From Stieleria maiorica (GTDB lineage Bacteria > Planctomycetota > Planctomycetia > Pirellulales > Pirellulaceae): a stretch of 64,000 nt of DNA. The translations under genes were made by a program, and so were the position numbers. The stretch lies in assembly GCF_008035925.1 (NCBI RefSeq), contig NZ_CP036264.1:2143409-2207408 (forward strand), in the 5' to 3' direction. The notes under the pieces are model-generated. The model ran no database searches and had not been told where the DNA came from. It worked only from the letters and a program-made list of their open reading frames with translations. Of this stretch, positions 1 through 8,928 are shown one piece after another; the first letter of the stretch is position 1, and each line of letters begins with the position of its first letter.

Positions 1-99
1 CTCGAAGCGATGTCCTTCCCACAGCCCGTCCTCACCACGAAAGGTGGGGATCCCGGATTCGGCCGAGATCCCGGCACCGGTGAGGACGAGAACTTTCAT
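1..99 (-). CDS. NAD-dependent protein deacylase, Sir2 family (N-terminus only)
   Basis: Partial gene running off the left edge. The ATG is at 97-99 on the minus strand and 33 codons are visible. They read [20 protein letters not shown] and then an RGEDGLW segment, the Rossmann-fold NAD-binding signature GAGxSxxSGIPxFRG of sirtuins. Sirtuins remove acetyl or other acyl groups from lysine side chains while cleaving NAD. The start lies 13 nt after the stop of the PEP carboxykinase gene on the same strand, so the two are probably co-transcribed. A link between a central carbon enzyme and a deacylase is plausible but is inference only. The catalytic His and zinc Cys residues are outside the window, so activity and subclass cannot be judged. 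Confidence 0.88.
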   Translation of the reverse strand, partial: MKVLVLTGAGISAESGIPTFRGEDGLWEGHRFE

Positions 100-112
100 T
101 GCGTCACGAACC

Positions 113-3100
113 TCAAACGCTCGCCAACCGATCGGCCATGACAGGATCGTCCGCGGCCACTCGCATCGGGTCCGCGCCGAGCGTTCCGACCAAACTGTCC
201 ACATACGTCGACGATTCAGCTTCGGCCAAACGTTCTTTGGCGTACGCCAAACGTTCATCCAGATCCAGATTGATGCTGGGGCGGTCACCGTCCAGACTTT
301 CGATGGCCCGTTTGATACGGCCGATGCAATCGGTCCAGTGCTGGATGTCGCGTTGCTGTTGTTCAACCAGGCGACGTCGATACCAATCGCTTTGGAGCAT
401 GTTTTCCAGCGTGAACAGGTTGCGGACTTCCGGATCGTCGATCGTTTTCCCTTCGTACTTGCCGGTGGCCAGGATGCTGACGATGGCGCGGAGCGGTGGG
501 CAAGCCAGTTCGTACCCTCCGTCTTCCATGTAGACCTTGGCGACCCGGGCTTGCGCCTCGGCGATGTGCAGGATACCGTCGGCGAACGAATCGGGGTCTT
601 GAAGCTCCGGTTTCAGGATGTCCTCGGTAAAGACTTTGCTGGGGTTGTCGAACACGCGAGCCATGTAGGTGCGGACGAATCGTTTGGTGATTCGATAGCC
701 CAGCCGGCTGGCGGGGATGTCCACTCCGTTGTGTTTGAAATCTTCGATCGGTTCCAACATCCCGTTGTCGATCATGTGTTGCGGCGAACGTTCTTCGGGG
801 GTCAATCGACACCAGACTTCGGGAATCAGCAACGAGATGTCGTGTCCGACTTCGAAACGCGGCCCGATGTGCCCGGCGGCGGTGCTGAATCCACCCAGCC
901 CGGTCAGGATCATCGACACGATCATGTTGTTCATGTCGGTCGACGGCATCAATGCGTTGAAGGGGCCTTTGGTCAGCGCGCCTTCGCTGCCGGCACCGGT
1001 GGTGCTGGGGCTTTTGCCGGTCAAGGAACAGAGGTAGTCCATCACCAACTCGGGCAGCTCTTGGTAATGCAGCGGCGAGTAAACGGCCAGTGATCGGATT
1101 CGTTTTTCCGGTTCCGGCGGATTGTTTCGTCGTCCCCCCAGGACCGCGCCGACCGGAATGTGGATCGGTTCGTCCGGCCCCAGACCGCGGTTGAACTGGA
1201 CGCCGCGTCGGGCCACATAGGTGTCGCGGGCGAACACCATGTCGGGGCGGTCTTGCAAGTAACGCGGGTTCTTCGTCTGTTTGCCGTCGACCAGCCGCGG
1301 GTTGGATGTACTGACGACGTAGCTGTCATCTTGCCCATAGGCCTTCTTCAGCAGATCGGCCATCGGGCCGGTGAACTTGTCGAACTCGATCGCGTCACGC
1401 ACGATCTCGCCGACTTCGGCGTGGGTCAGCGGGTGGAAGTTGCTGATGAAGTTAGCCGGTCGGGACAAATCCCATTCGGTCTGTTTGTCCAAACCGCGAT
1501 GGATGGCATCGTCGGGGCGTTGGAATAAGCGGTATTCGCAGTTTTCGATGAACTTGTAACTGGTCGCCGGCATCACGCCGTCGCCGAGGTTTTCGATCAC
1601 GCGAGCCGGGACGACGGTGCTGGCACTGATGTCGTCTTCACGCTGAACCTTCGCCGCCGGGATGAAATCCTGACGCACTTTGAACGTTCGCCAGCGTTTG
1701 TCATCCAATCCCACACGCAGGTACGTGCCCACCAGGGCTCGATCACCGATCTTCAATTCGTGACCGGGGGATCCGTTGACGATGTCCACGCCGAACCGGT
1801 CTTTCCAATTATCCGCTTCGCCTTCCTTGGTGAACCGTTTAATAATCAAGGCCATCGAGTAAACACGTTCGGGGATCTCGCTGAGCCACTTGTTGTATTG
1901 GTCGTTGTAATCCGGCGACGGGGTCAGCAGCTTGATCACGCTGCCCAGACTACGGGCCGGACTCAACACGCTGCGGCTGGGGCCATCGGTGTAATCCGTC
2001 CGTCCGGAGTAGGTGTCCGACCAGCGAGTGGAGTAATCCTTTTCGAAGATTTCGTCCAGCTTTGCAAAGTCATCGTCGCGGTCGCCGACAAAGATCGGGC
2101 CGTACAACATGTAGTCCCGCAAGCTCTTGCTGATCTCGCTTTTGCCGCCGCCACTGACGGTACAGGGTTTGTGACAGAAAACGCCTTCGCCGACCGTCCC
2201 GATCAACCGCCACGAGGGGGCGTTGGGGTGTTTTTCCAACCGGATCTTGTATCCGCTCGGCGCGATGTAAATCTGGTCAGGCGACAACGCAATGCGGTGC
2301 TCCTGGCCGTCCCGCGTCCACTTGATGCACCGTTCTTCCAGCGTGACCTTGGCGTTTTCGGGAATGTAAATGATCGAATCATCATTTCGATCGACGCCGT
2401 AGCCTTCGGGTTTGGCATCGACAAACTCGGCATAGTCGCGGGCCACGTCATCGAAAGTCCGGCCGTTGTAACGTTGGCTATCGACTTGGAACTCTTCACC
2501 CAGCGAATACGACGCGAACGCCAACGCCCCGCCGGCATGCTCTTCTTCCGATCGCCCCATCAGGTTGCAGGCATAACTGATCTGGGTTTTGACCTCTTTC
2601 TTGCAATACCCGTAGTAGTTGTCCGCGATCAGCGTGACGACCACGCCACGGCGGTCACGGCAAGTCAACTTGAACGCCGTGCCGTTGTTGTAGCATTCCG
2701 ATTCGTCACTCCAGCACATGCCGTCGCGACGTTGACGTTCCGATGCACTGCTTTCATGGGGTAAACCGAGCTCCTTCTTGGTCAGCTTGGTCAGGTGCGG
2801 GGCCAGGATCACGCACCCGGTGTGTCCGGTCCAGGATTTCACGTCCAGCCCGGCGTCATTCTCGGGGATCAACGGGTCACCACCGTTGCCAAAAATCGAT
2901 TCAACAAAATCAAGGTTGCTGACCAGGCTGGCCGGCGCAAAGAACCGTGTTTCCATCGACAACGCATTGGTGAATCCGGGCACGGCCGGGCAGACCAGCG
3001 GCCGCATCAACAGCGACACCCAGGTGTGGGCCGGGTGTTCCAATTGGCTGGTGTAAGGCAACAGCGTCAACTCCTCCGGTGGTGCCATCGCCGCACGGAA

Positions 3101-3661
3101 CAATTTGACAAACACGCCCTTAGGCACCGCCCGCTTGTCACCGGGGATCGGCAGCCCGCCTTCGACGACATGGAACGTCCCCGCCGTCGTCCGGCGATCC
3201 GCCCGCGGGTTGTTGAGCACCCCATTGGTGCAGCGATACGAACTGACCAGATCCGTTTGGAACGAATCACCGTTGATGGGCAGACTCAATTTGCGAGCCA
3301 TCCCATGCCGATCCAACGTCAGCGTGCGTGAGGGCAGATTCAATTGTCCGCCCCGTAGTTCATCGGCAAAGTAGCCCTTGAGAAACGCTTCGATTCGGGT
3401 GTCCACGGGGACACGGTGCGACGCCAACAGACGCGACTTCTCACGGATGCTTTCCAGAATTCCGCTGGAGAACTTCGTCATCGCGTTGCCGAGTTCATCG
3501 TCGGCGCGCAACAACCCGGCTGCGGCCAGTTGCAGAACCAGGTAGGTGCGGAGATTGTCGCGTTCGGCCGGGTCGGTCGCGATCGACTTGTCCCAACCAA
3601 CGGCACGTTGCAATTGATCAACGTCATGAAACAGAGAGAGATTTTCACGAAGGAGCGACAT
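113..3661 (-). CDS. PPi-type phosphoenolpyruvate carboxykinase
   Basis: A 1182-residue cytosolic protein without signal peptide. Its size and several blocks match the large diphosphate-dependent PEP carboxykinases described from Entamoeba and Propionibacterium, which interconvert PEP + CO2 + Pi with oxaloacetate + PPi. Visible blocks include [10 protein letters not shown] (about 157-166), a [12 protein letters not shown] stretch (about 258-269), [17 protein letters not shown] (about 496-512, a P-loop-like glycine-rich turn), [10 protein letters not shown] (about 714-723) and [20 protein letters not shown] (about 880-899). Family assignment is from memory of these blocks, not a search. An in-frame TTG at 3685 gives an extra eight residues; the ATG at 3661 is preferred because it starts at MSLLREN and needs no rare start. 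No clear Shine-Dalgarno site. The sirtuin gene follows 13 nt later. Confidence 0.8.
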   Translation of the reverse strand: MSLLRENLSLFHDVDQLQRAVGWDKSIATDPAERDNLRTYLVLQLAAAGLLRADDELGNAMTKFSSGILESIREKSRLLASHRVPVDTRIEAFLKGYFADELRGGQLNLPSRTLTLDRHGMARKLSLPINGDSFQTDLVSSYRCTNGVLNNPRADRRTTAGTFHVVEGGLPIPGDKRAVPKGVFVKLFRAAMAPPEELTLLPYTSQLEHPAHTWVSLLMRPLVCPAVPGFTNALSMETRFFAPASLVSNLDFVESIFGNGGDPLIPENDAGLDVKSWTGHTGCVILAPHLTKLTKKELGLPHESSASERQRRDGMCWSDESECYNNGTAFKLTCRDRRGVVVTLIADNYYGYCKKEVKTQISYACNLMGRSEEEHAGGALAFASYSLGEEFQVDSQRYNGRTFDDVARDYAEFVDAKPEGYGVDRNDDSIIYIPENAKVTLEERCIKWTRDGQEHRIALSPDQIYIAPSGYKIRLEKHPNAPSWRLIGTVGEGVFCHKPCTVSGGGKSEISKSLRDYMLYGPIFVGDRDDDFAKLDEIFEKDYSTRWSDTYSGRTDYTDGPSRSVLSPARSLGSVIKLLTPSPDYNDQYNKWLSEIPERVYSMALIIKRFTKEGEADNWKDRFGVDIVNGSPGHELKIGDRALVGTYLRVGLDDKRWRTFKVRQDFIPAAKVQREDDISASTVVPARVIENLGDGVMPATSYKFIENCEYRLFQRPDDAIHRGLDKQTEWDLSRPANFISNFHPLTHAEVGEIVRDAIEFDKFTGPMADLLKKAYGQDDSYVVSTSNPRLVDGKQTKNPRYLQDRPDMVFARDTYVARRGVQFNRGLGPDEPIHIPVGAVLGGRRNNPPEPEKRIRSLAVYSPLHYQELPELVMDYLCSLTGKSPSTTGAGSEGALTKGPFNALMPSTDMNNMIVSMILTGLGGFSTAAGHIGPRFEVGHDISLLIPEVWCRLTPEERSPQHMIDNGMLEPIEDFKHNGVDIPASRLGYRITKRFVRTYMARVFDNPSKVFTEDILKPELQDPDSFADGILHIAEAQARVAKVYMEDGGYELACPPLRAIVSILATGKYEGKTIDDPEVRNLFTLENMLQSDWYRRRLVEQQQRDIQHWTDCIGRIKRAIESLDGDRPSINLDLDERLAYAKERLAEAESSTYVDSLVGTLGADPMRVAADDPVMADRLASV

Positions 3662-4042
3662 AAAAATCTTGGTGGTTGGAGACAAAACGGAGACAAAACA
3701 TCATCAGAGTAGCTCACGCGTGACCGCTCTGATGTCGCGTCAGCGACACGAACCGACCGCGCCTGTACATCCCTAGCCTGGGAGTGGCACGCCTCACGTC
3801 AATGCCCGTGCCCTCTAGCGTTGCCGAGCCGACCGTTGTTCCTCTATGATGGCGTGTTAAACGCCTCGCGCCCACAGGGGTGTGCGTGCCACCCGATGAC
3901 TCGTCGTCCGGATTGTCTGTCGGCACTCGGATCGCTTTCGGGTACAAGTGCGAACGCGACTGTCCCGATCGGTGCGGGCGGTCGCCGCGTTGATCGCTCC
4001 CACCCCGACTCCCTCCCCCGTTTTCTGATTGGATTGTCCGTG
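3662..4042. other. Intergenic region between divergent genes
   Basis: This 381-nt stretch separates the minus-strand PEP carboxykinase from the plus-strand haem-domain gene, so it should carry promoters for both. I see a short 6-bp hairpin at 3733-3748 (TGTCGC/GCGACA) and no convincing -35/-10 or sigma-54 pattern. An open frame extends upstream of the 4043 ATG, but it has no signal-peptide character there. Confidence 0.4.
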
Positions 4043-6565
4043 ATGTTTCGCACGTTCCGTCTGTGCCCAACCGTCCCGGTGGCGGCGCTGATTCTTTGGT
4101 TGTTTGTTTCACCCGGCACACGTAACGCACGGGCGGATCTGGGGGTGACGCCGCCCGATCAGTTCAGCGTTCCAGCGGGATTCGAAGTGCAACTCGTTTA
4201 TGAGGTTCCCTTCGACACCCAGGGATCGTGGGTCAGTTTGACCGTCGACCCCCAAGGGCGGCTGGTTGCTTCGGATCAGGATGGCAGCCTGTACCGCATC
4301 GACGTTTCGGCGGACCAACCGAGCGTCGAAAAACTGGATGTCGAAATCGGCTCGGCGCAGGGATTGTTGTTCGCCTTTGACGCGTTGTACGTCAACGTGA
4401 ACGGACGCCCGCAGGACAAGAATGGCGTCTATCGCTTGACCGACACCGATGACGACGACCAGTTCGATCAAATCGAGTTTGTCTTGCCGCTCCAGGGTGG
4501 CGGTGAACACGGTCCGCACGCGTTGATCCTGTCCGAGGACGGCAAACGGATCATCACCTGTGGCGGCAACATGACCAAGTTGCCCGCAACGATCGCGCGC
4601 AGCCGCGTCCCGCAAGTCTGGGATGAAGACCACTTGCTCGGCCGCATGCCCGACGCGCGCGGTCATGCCGCCGATCGCATGGCGCCCGGCGGCTGGATCG
4701 GTTCGTTTCTGCCCGACGGCAGCGACTTTGAATTGATCGCAACCGGTTTCCGCAATGAATATGACATCGCGCTCAATGACCAAGGTGAACTGTTCACGTA
4801 TGACGCGGACATGGAATGGGACGTCGGCACACCCTGGTACCGTCCCACCAGGATCAATCACGTGATCAGTGGCGGTGAGTTCGGGTGGCGAAACGGAACG
4901 GGCAAGTGGCCGGCCTACTACCCCGATTCCTTCGGTGCCGCCGTCGACATCGGCCCCGGTTCCCCGACCGGGATCTGTTTCGGATACGGAACGAAGTACC
5001 CAGCCAAGTATCGCAACGCGCTGTTCATCGCCGATTGGAGCTATGGCAACATTCACGCGGTTCATTTGACGCCCGACGGCAGTTCTTACACCGGCACCTA
5101 TGAAACCTTTGCCACCGCTGCCCCCTTGCCGGTGACCGACATGGTCGTCCGCCCCCATGACGGTGCGTTGTACTTTGCCGTCGGTGGTCGCAAGACCCAA
5201 AGCGGTCTGTACCGGATCGTTTACCGTGGTGATGCGGGCACCGCCGAGCCGTCTGAATCCGGTCAGGAGAAAACACAACGCCTGGTCGCGTTGCGAAAAC
5301 AACTCGAATCCCTGCACGTCGGCCAAGTCGATCAGAAGGCCGTGGGGTTGGCGATTCGAAACCTCGCCCACCAAGATCGCGCGATTCGATTCGCCGCCCG
5401 CGTCGCACTGGAACACCAACCGACCAAGCGATGGAAGCAACGGATCGCCAAGATCAAGCAACCCCAAGGGCGCGCTTTAGCCGTCATCGCCCTGGCACGA
5501 ACGGGCACCCCCGACGACCAGACGCTCGCGTTTGACGCCCTGGCCGAGATCGACTGGGAAAATCTTTCGGTCGATGGTCGGATCGCGCTGCTGCGTGCCT
5601 ATTCCCTGGTGGCGATCCGCTTGGGTGCATTGGACGAAACACAGACCGAAACCGTTCGTGATCAAATCCAAGGGGCTTTTCCGACCGGTAACGATCACGT
5701 CGACCGAGAACTGGCGCAGATGCTGGTGTACCTGCGGTCCCCGGGATCGACGCGGAAAATCGTTCAGGAAATGTTGCGTGCCCCCAGTCAAGAGAACCAA
5801 ATCTTCTATGCGTTGACGCTTCGCGAAGCGGATGAAGGTTGGAACGAAGCACTGTACCGCGACTACTTCGGATGGTTCAACGACGTTCAATCGGCGCGTG
5901 GCGGGATGTCGTTTGGCGGTTTCATCGCCAACATCAAAACCGCTGCGTTGGCCAATGTCCCGGCACCGATGCAAGAGAAGCTGGCCGAGGTCTTGAAACC
6001 CCAGCCGGTCCAAAGCGTCCAGTCGGAGCAACGCCCGTTGGTCAAACACTGGACCGTCGACGAATTGCTTCCCGTCGTCAACGCGGCGGACCGGACCCCG
6101 GATTTCGAGACCGGAAAATCGGTGTTCGCCTCGGCCCAATGTTACAAGTGCCACCGCATGGGCATTCAAGGCGGAATCCTGGGGCCGGACCTGACCGGAG
6201 CCGGCGGCCGGTTTTCAGCCAAAGACCTGTTGACCGCGATCGTCCATCCGGACCAGGCGATCAGCGACCAGTACGGCGCGACACAGTTCTTGACCGAAGA
6301 CGGCAAGGTGATCGTCGGACGCGTGGTCAACATGTCCGGAAACAAGCTGCGCGTGATGACCAACATGCTGGATCCGTCGTCGCTGGCTGAAGTGAACCGC
6401 GACGAAGTGGAGCAAGCTCGACCGAGCAAGGCCAGCATGATGCCCGCCGGATTGCTCGATTCGTTCCACGAGTCCGAGATCGCCGACCTGATCGCCTACC
6501 TGCGAGCGGGCGGAAAGGCCGAGCATCCGATCTATCGCAAGGCGGTTGCTGCCGCTGCCGAGTGA
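4043..6565 (+). CDS. Secreted PVC-type haem-domain protein (beta-propeller + HEAT-like + cytochrome c)
   Basis: An 840-residue exported protein. The ATG at 4043 is chosen because it directly precedes a signal peptide (VPVAALILWLFVSPGTRNARA); the open frame extends further upstream but without one. Residues about 40-400 resemble the sorbosone-dehydrogenase-like six-bladed propeller of planctomycete proteins (DPQGRLVASDQDGSLYRI; an NEYDIALNDQGELFTYDADM block). A helical middle region follows, then a C-terminal haem domain with one c-type motif, CYKCH, and a distant Met-containing tail typical of PVC-type haem-binding domains. Such proteins are thought to be periplasmic oxidoreductases linked to carbohydrate breakdown; the substrate is unknown. 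It is a paralogue of the gene at 24558 with the same architecture. It converges with the Asp-box gene ending at 6632. Confidence 0.88.
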   Translation: MFRTFRLCPTVPVAALILWLFVSPGTRNARADLGVTPPDQFSVPAGFEVQLVYEVPFDTQGSWVSLTVDPQGRLVASDQDGSLYRIDVSADQPSVEKLDVEIGSAQGLLFAFDALYVNVNGRPQDKNGVYRLTDTDDDDQFDQIEFVLPLQGGGEHGPHALILSEDGKRIITCGGNMTKLPATIARSRVPQVWDEDHLLGRMPDARGHAADRMAPGGWIGSFLPDGSDFELIATGFRNEYDIALNDQGELFTYDADMEWDVGTPWYRPTRINHVISGGEFGWRNGTGKWPAYYPDSFGAAVDIGPGSPTGICFGYGTKYPAKYRNALFIADWSYGNIHAVHLTPDGSSYTGTYETFATAAPLPVTDMVVRPHDGALYFAVGGRKTQSGLYRIVYRGDAGTAEPSESGQEKTQRLVALRKQLESLHVGQVDQKAVGLAIRNLAHQDRAIRFAARVALEHQPTKRWKQRIAKIKQPQGRALAVIALARTGTPDDQTLAFDALAEIDWENLSVDGRIALLRAYSLVAIRLGALDETQTETVRDQIQGAFPTGNDHVDRELAQMLVYLRSPGSTRKIVQEMLRAPSQENQIFYALTLREADEGWNEALYRDYFGWFNDVQSARGGMSFGGFIANIKTAALANVPAPMQEKLAEVLKPQPVQSVQSEQRPLVKHWTVDELLPVVNAADRTPDFETGKSVFASAQCYKCHRMGIQGGILGPDLTGAGGRFSAKDLLTAIVHPDQAISDQYGATQFLTEDGKVIVGRVVNMSGNKLRVMTNMLDPSSLAEVNRDEVEQARPSKASMMPAGLLDSFHESEIADLIAYLRAGGKAEHPIYRKAVAAAAE

Positions 6566-6631
6566 TCGGCCGCGGAAGATCTTGCGACCCGCCGTGGCCT
6601 CCAACACCGCGCCCGGGTGGATCGGGATCGA

Positions 6632-7723
6632 CTACACGACCGCAACCTTCACGCAGTTGACCGGTGGCAGGGAGTCGAACAGACACTGCCACTGGTCACC
6701 GCCGTCCCGGCCGATCCAGACTTGGCCCGTGGTCGTGCCGAAGTAAAGTGCCGGCGACTTCAGTTCGTCGATGTCCATCGCATCGCGGAGCACGGTGAAG
6801 TAGCCGTCTTTTTTGGGCAGCCCACGATTGCGTCGCCGCCACGAGCGTCCGCCGTTACGACTCTGCCAAACGGCCGGCTTTCCGCCGGGACAGGTGCGGG
6901 TCATCGGCTCCAACGGGACGACGTAGACGATGTCGGGATCATGGGGATGAACGACGATCGGAAATCCGAAATCCGAGGGCAGCCCGTCGGCGATGGAGTA
7001 CCAGGAGTGACCGTAGTCGTCGCTGCGCAAGACACCGATGCCGGGCCGATCGTCCCATCCGCCGTGATTCTGCATGTACAGCCGCCCCGGCGCGTCCTTG
7101 TGCCCGGCGATCTTGTGAACGCATTGGCCGAATTCCGGAAAAGGGTCGGGCACGAATCCGGCACCGATGCCCTGGTTGGATGCGACGAAGGTCTCACCGC
7201 CGTCTTCGCTTAAATAATGTCCGCCGGTGGAGATCCCCAGATGCATCCGGTCCCCGTCGCGTAAGATCGTGTGCAGGCACAGACCGCCGTTTCCCGGTTG
7301 CCATTGGCGGGAGTGTTCATGATCGCTGATGCTGCGGACCATTTCCCACGAGTTCCCGCCGTCTTCGCTGTGGAACAATGATGCCGGTTCGGCCCCACAC
7401 CACAGTTCTTTCTTGGAGTTGCCGGTCTGGAGCGACCAGATATTTGCCAGTGCCCTGCCATCCGATTTAGGGAACTCGGGTGCCGACTTCGTTTCTTTGA
7501 AACTTTTGCCCAGGTTCGTCGACCGCAACAACTTCATGCCGAAGAACGCGTTGCAACTGGACGCAATAATCTGCGGTGTGCCTCGGCGATCGATCAACGC
7601 CGAATAGACGGCGACGCCGGATCCGAAGGGGCCTCGCAGGGAAAACCTGCCGCGCGTTGCGGCCGCTTCGGCGACGAACACGCCCTTTTTGGTGCCGATA
7701 CACAGCACGATGCGGTCGGCCAT
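6632..7723 (-). CDS. Asp-box (BNR) repeat beta-propeller protein
   Basis: A 363-residue protein with at least six Asp-box motifs (SxDxGxxW/F): STNLGKSF, SEDGGNSW, SEDGGETF, SDDYGHSW, SRNGGRSW and GRDGGDQW. These place it in the sialidase/VPS10-like propeller fold. The sialidase Arg triad is not evident, so 'sialidase' would be an over-call; it may be a binding or stress-related propeller. There is no signal peptide (it starts MADRIVLCIGTKKGVF), so it appears cytoplasmic. It starts 2 nt after the stop of the MoaD/ThiS-like gene on the same strand. That tight coupling suggests the two proteins act together. Confidence 0.85.
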   Translation of the reverse strand: MADRIVLCIGTKKGVFVAEAAATRGRFSLRGPFGSGVAVYSALIDRRGTPQIIASSCNAFFGMKLLRSTNLGKSFKETKSAPEFPKSDGRALANIWSLQTGNSKKELWCGAEPASLFHSEDGGNSWEMVRSISDHEHSRQWQPGNGGLCLHTILRDGDRMHLGISTGGHYLSEDGGETFVASNQGIGAGFVPDPFPEFGQCVHKIAGHKDAPGRLYMQNHGGWDDRPGIGVLRSDDYGHSWYSIADGLPSDFGFPIVVHPHDPDIVYVVPLEPMTRTCPGGKPAVWQSRNGGRSWRRRNRGLPKKDGYFTVLRDAMDIDELKSPALYFGTTTGQVWIGRDGGDQWQCLFDSLPPVNCVKVAVV

Positions 7724-7725
7724 GG

Positions 7726-8001
7726 CTAACCTCCAGAAACGGCTTGAAAGATTCCGATCACGTCGCCCCGCTGGAGCGTCTCGTTGAATTGTTCGTCGCC
7801 ACGAATCAAGTTCGAATTGATGAACAGGTTGACGTGCGGGCGGACTCGTCCGGTCTCATTACAGACGCAACGATGGAGTTCGGGATGCGATTCCTCCATG
7901 GCCTTCAAAATGGCATTGGGGGTGGCTCCCGAAAGTCGGATCTCCGACGCGCCGTCGCAATACTGCCGCAGGGGCGAAGGGATTTCCACCGTCGTCATCA
8001 T
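7726..8001 (-). CDS. MoaD/ThiS-family ubiquitin-like sulfur carrier protein
   Basis: A 91-residue protein of MoaD/ThiS size ending in the diagnostic C-terminal Gly-Gly (GIFQAVSGG). In this family that end is adenylated and thiocarboxylated by an E1-like enzyme to deliver sulfur for molybdopterin, thiamine or other products. The stretch LQRGDVIGIFQAVSGG matches the usual final beta strand. There are two consecutive ATG codons at 8001 and 7998. The next gene, the Asp-box propeller, starts 2 nt after this stop. No moaE, thiG or E1 gene lies nearby, so the acceptor is unknown. A molybdoenzyme (nitrate reductase) exists in the window but 50 kb away. Confidence 0.85.
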   Translation of the reverse strand: MMTTVEIPSPLRQYCDGASEIRLSGATPNAILKAMEESHPELHRCVCNETGRVRPHVNLFINSNLIRGDEQFNETLQRGDVIGIFQAVSGG

Positions 8002-8011
8002 GTTCGATTTC

Positions 8012-8224
8012 TCACCACCGATCGCGGGGCTGTCGAGCGGGATGATTCACCGCCGCGGCTGGAGATTGTAGCAAGCGTCGCTCTTCGGATGTGGAAAAGC
8101 GAGCGCGATGCAAAAAGCACCCGCCGCCAGAATTGCCTGCCGGAAGAAAGAAGGACGCGGCGTAGACGCAGTAGGTCATCGTCAAAACGACCGAGGAGTA
8201 GCGTTTCGATTTCGGATCGGACAT
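8012..8224 (-). CDS. Possible small membrane protein (70 residues)
   Basis: A 70-codon open frame from ATG 8224 to TGA 8012, lying exactly between the DUF456 gene and the MoaD-like gene and ending 10 nt before the latter. The N-terminal half, MSDPKSKRYSSVVLTMTYCV followed by YAASFFLPAG, reads like a short cytoplasmic head and one hydrophobic segment. The second half is Arg/Ser-rich and less protein-like. Position and orientation fit an operon member, but I do not recognise the family. A longer overlapping frame (7998-8465) runs into the DUF456 gene and is rejected. Confidence 0.4.
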   Translation of the reverse strand: MSDPKSKRYSSVVLTMTYCVYAASFFLPAGNSGGGCFLHRARFSTSEERRLLQSPAAAVNHPARQPRDRW

Positions 8225-8326
8225 TGCAAACCCTGATCGAGGAAGGCGGATCAATCAGGAAGCGAGGGTACTTGACCCGTTTTCCGCTCGACAAACGCAA
8301 CCCGAAATCTTGACGCCGACAGAAGC

Positions 8327-8911
8327 CTAGCTCAGGAGTGATGCGATCACCAGAATCACAATGAACAGCCCCGCGACGACTTTCCCCAGCGTGCCGAACG
8401 TGCGGCCCCAAAACGTCGAATGTCCGACCGACCAGTTTTCTTTCCATGTTCTGCCGTCGGTCCACTCGCCGTACATCGCCCCGGCGGCCGCGCCGATCCC
8501 GCCGAACAGGATCGCCGCGATGACCGATCCGACCACGGGGACGGGCACACCGACGATCGCGCCGGTCATCGCACCGACCATCGAGCCGAGGATCGAATAA
8601 AGTGTCGATTTGCGGCTCGCCCCGGCGCGTTTGGCACCGGCCGCGCCGGCGAGAAACTCGACCACTTCACCGACCAACGCCAACCCGAATCCCGCCAGCA
8701 CAGGTCCGTAACCGATCGCCACGCGGCCCGACGCCGGACCCAGCCAAGCGTATAGCGCCAGCAGCAACACGCAGATCCAATTCCCCGGCAACGCGATCAG
8801 GTTGCTGGCCCAAGCGACCAGGCAGCCGACGACCAACAGGATCGCCAAAAAAACGACGCCGCTGGTATCCAGCCACTGCGCCCATCCATCGGCGTTTTCA
8901 GCAATCAGCAA
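8327..8911 (-). CDS. DUF456 family membrane protein
   Basis: About 195 residues, strongly hydrophobic, with glycine/alanine-rich segments (LAILLVVGCLVAWASNLIAL; GAMTGAIVGVPVPVVGSVIA; AAILFGGIGAAAGAMYGEW) typical of DUF456 proteins, whose function is unknown. The start is uncertain. The open frame continues to an ATG at 8986, which would overlap the 3' end of the upstream gene by 58 nt and add a non-hydrophobic head. A TTG at 8911 (LLIAENADGW), 18 nt after the upstream stop, is chosen here. Same strand as the genes on either side. Confidence 0.75.
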   Translation of the reverse strand: MLIAENADGWAQWLDTSGVVFLAILLVVGCLVAWASNLIALPGNWICVLLLALYAWLGPASGRVAIGYGPVLAGFGLALVGEVVEFLAGAAGAKRAGASRKSTLYSILGSMVGAMTGAIVGVPVPVVGSVIAAILFGGIGAAAGAMYGEWTDGRTWKENWSVGHSTFWGRTFGTLGKVVAGLFIVILVIASLLS

Positions 8912-8928
8912 GACGGCGGCTCCGACGG

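Noticed and set aside
3785..3795. TGGCACG as a sigma-54 -24 element near the 4043 gene
   Set aside because: No GC or TTGC at the required distance.
4109..5467. 452-residue minus-strand frame
   Set aside because: Antisense to the secreted propeller protein and without features.
6632..7723. Calling the Asp-box protein a sialidase
   Set aside because: Asp boxes alone mark the propeller fold; the catalytic Arg triad and Tyr/Glu pair are not seen, and there is no signal peptide.
7998..8465. 155-residue minus-strand frame overlapping the DUF456 gene
   Set aside because: Runs through the end of DUF456 in another frame; the shorter ATG frame at 8224 fits the gap better.
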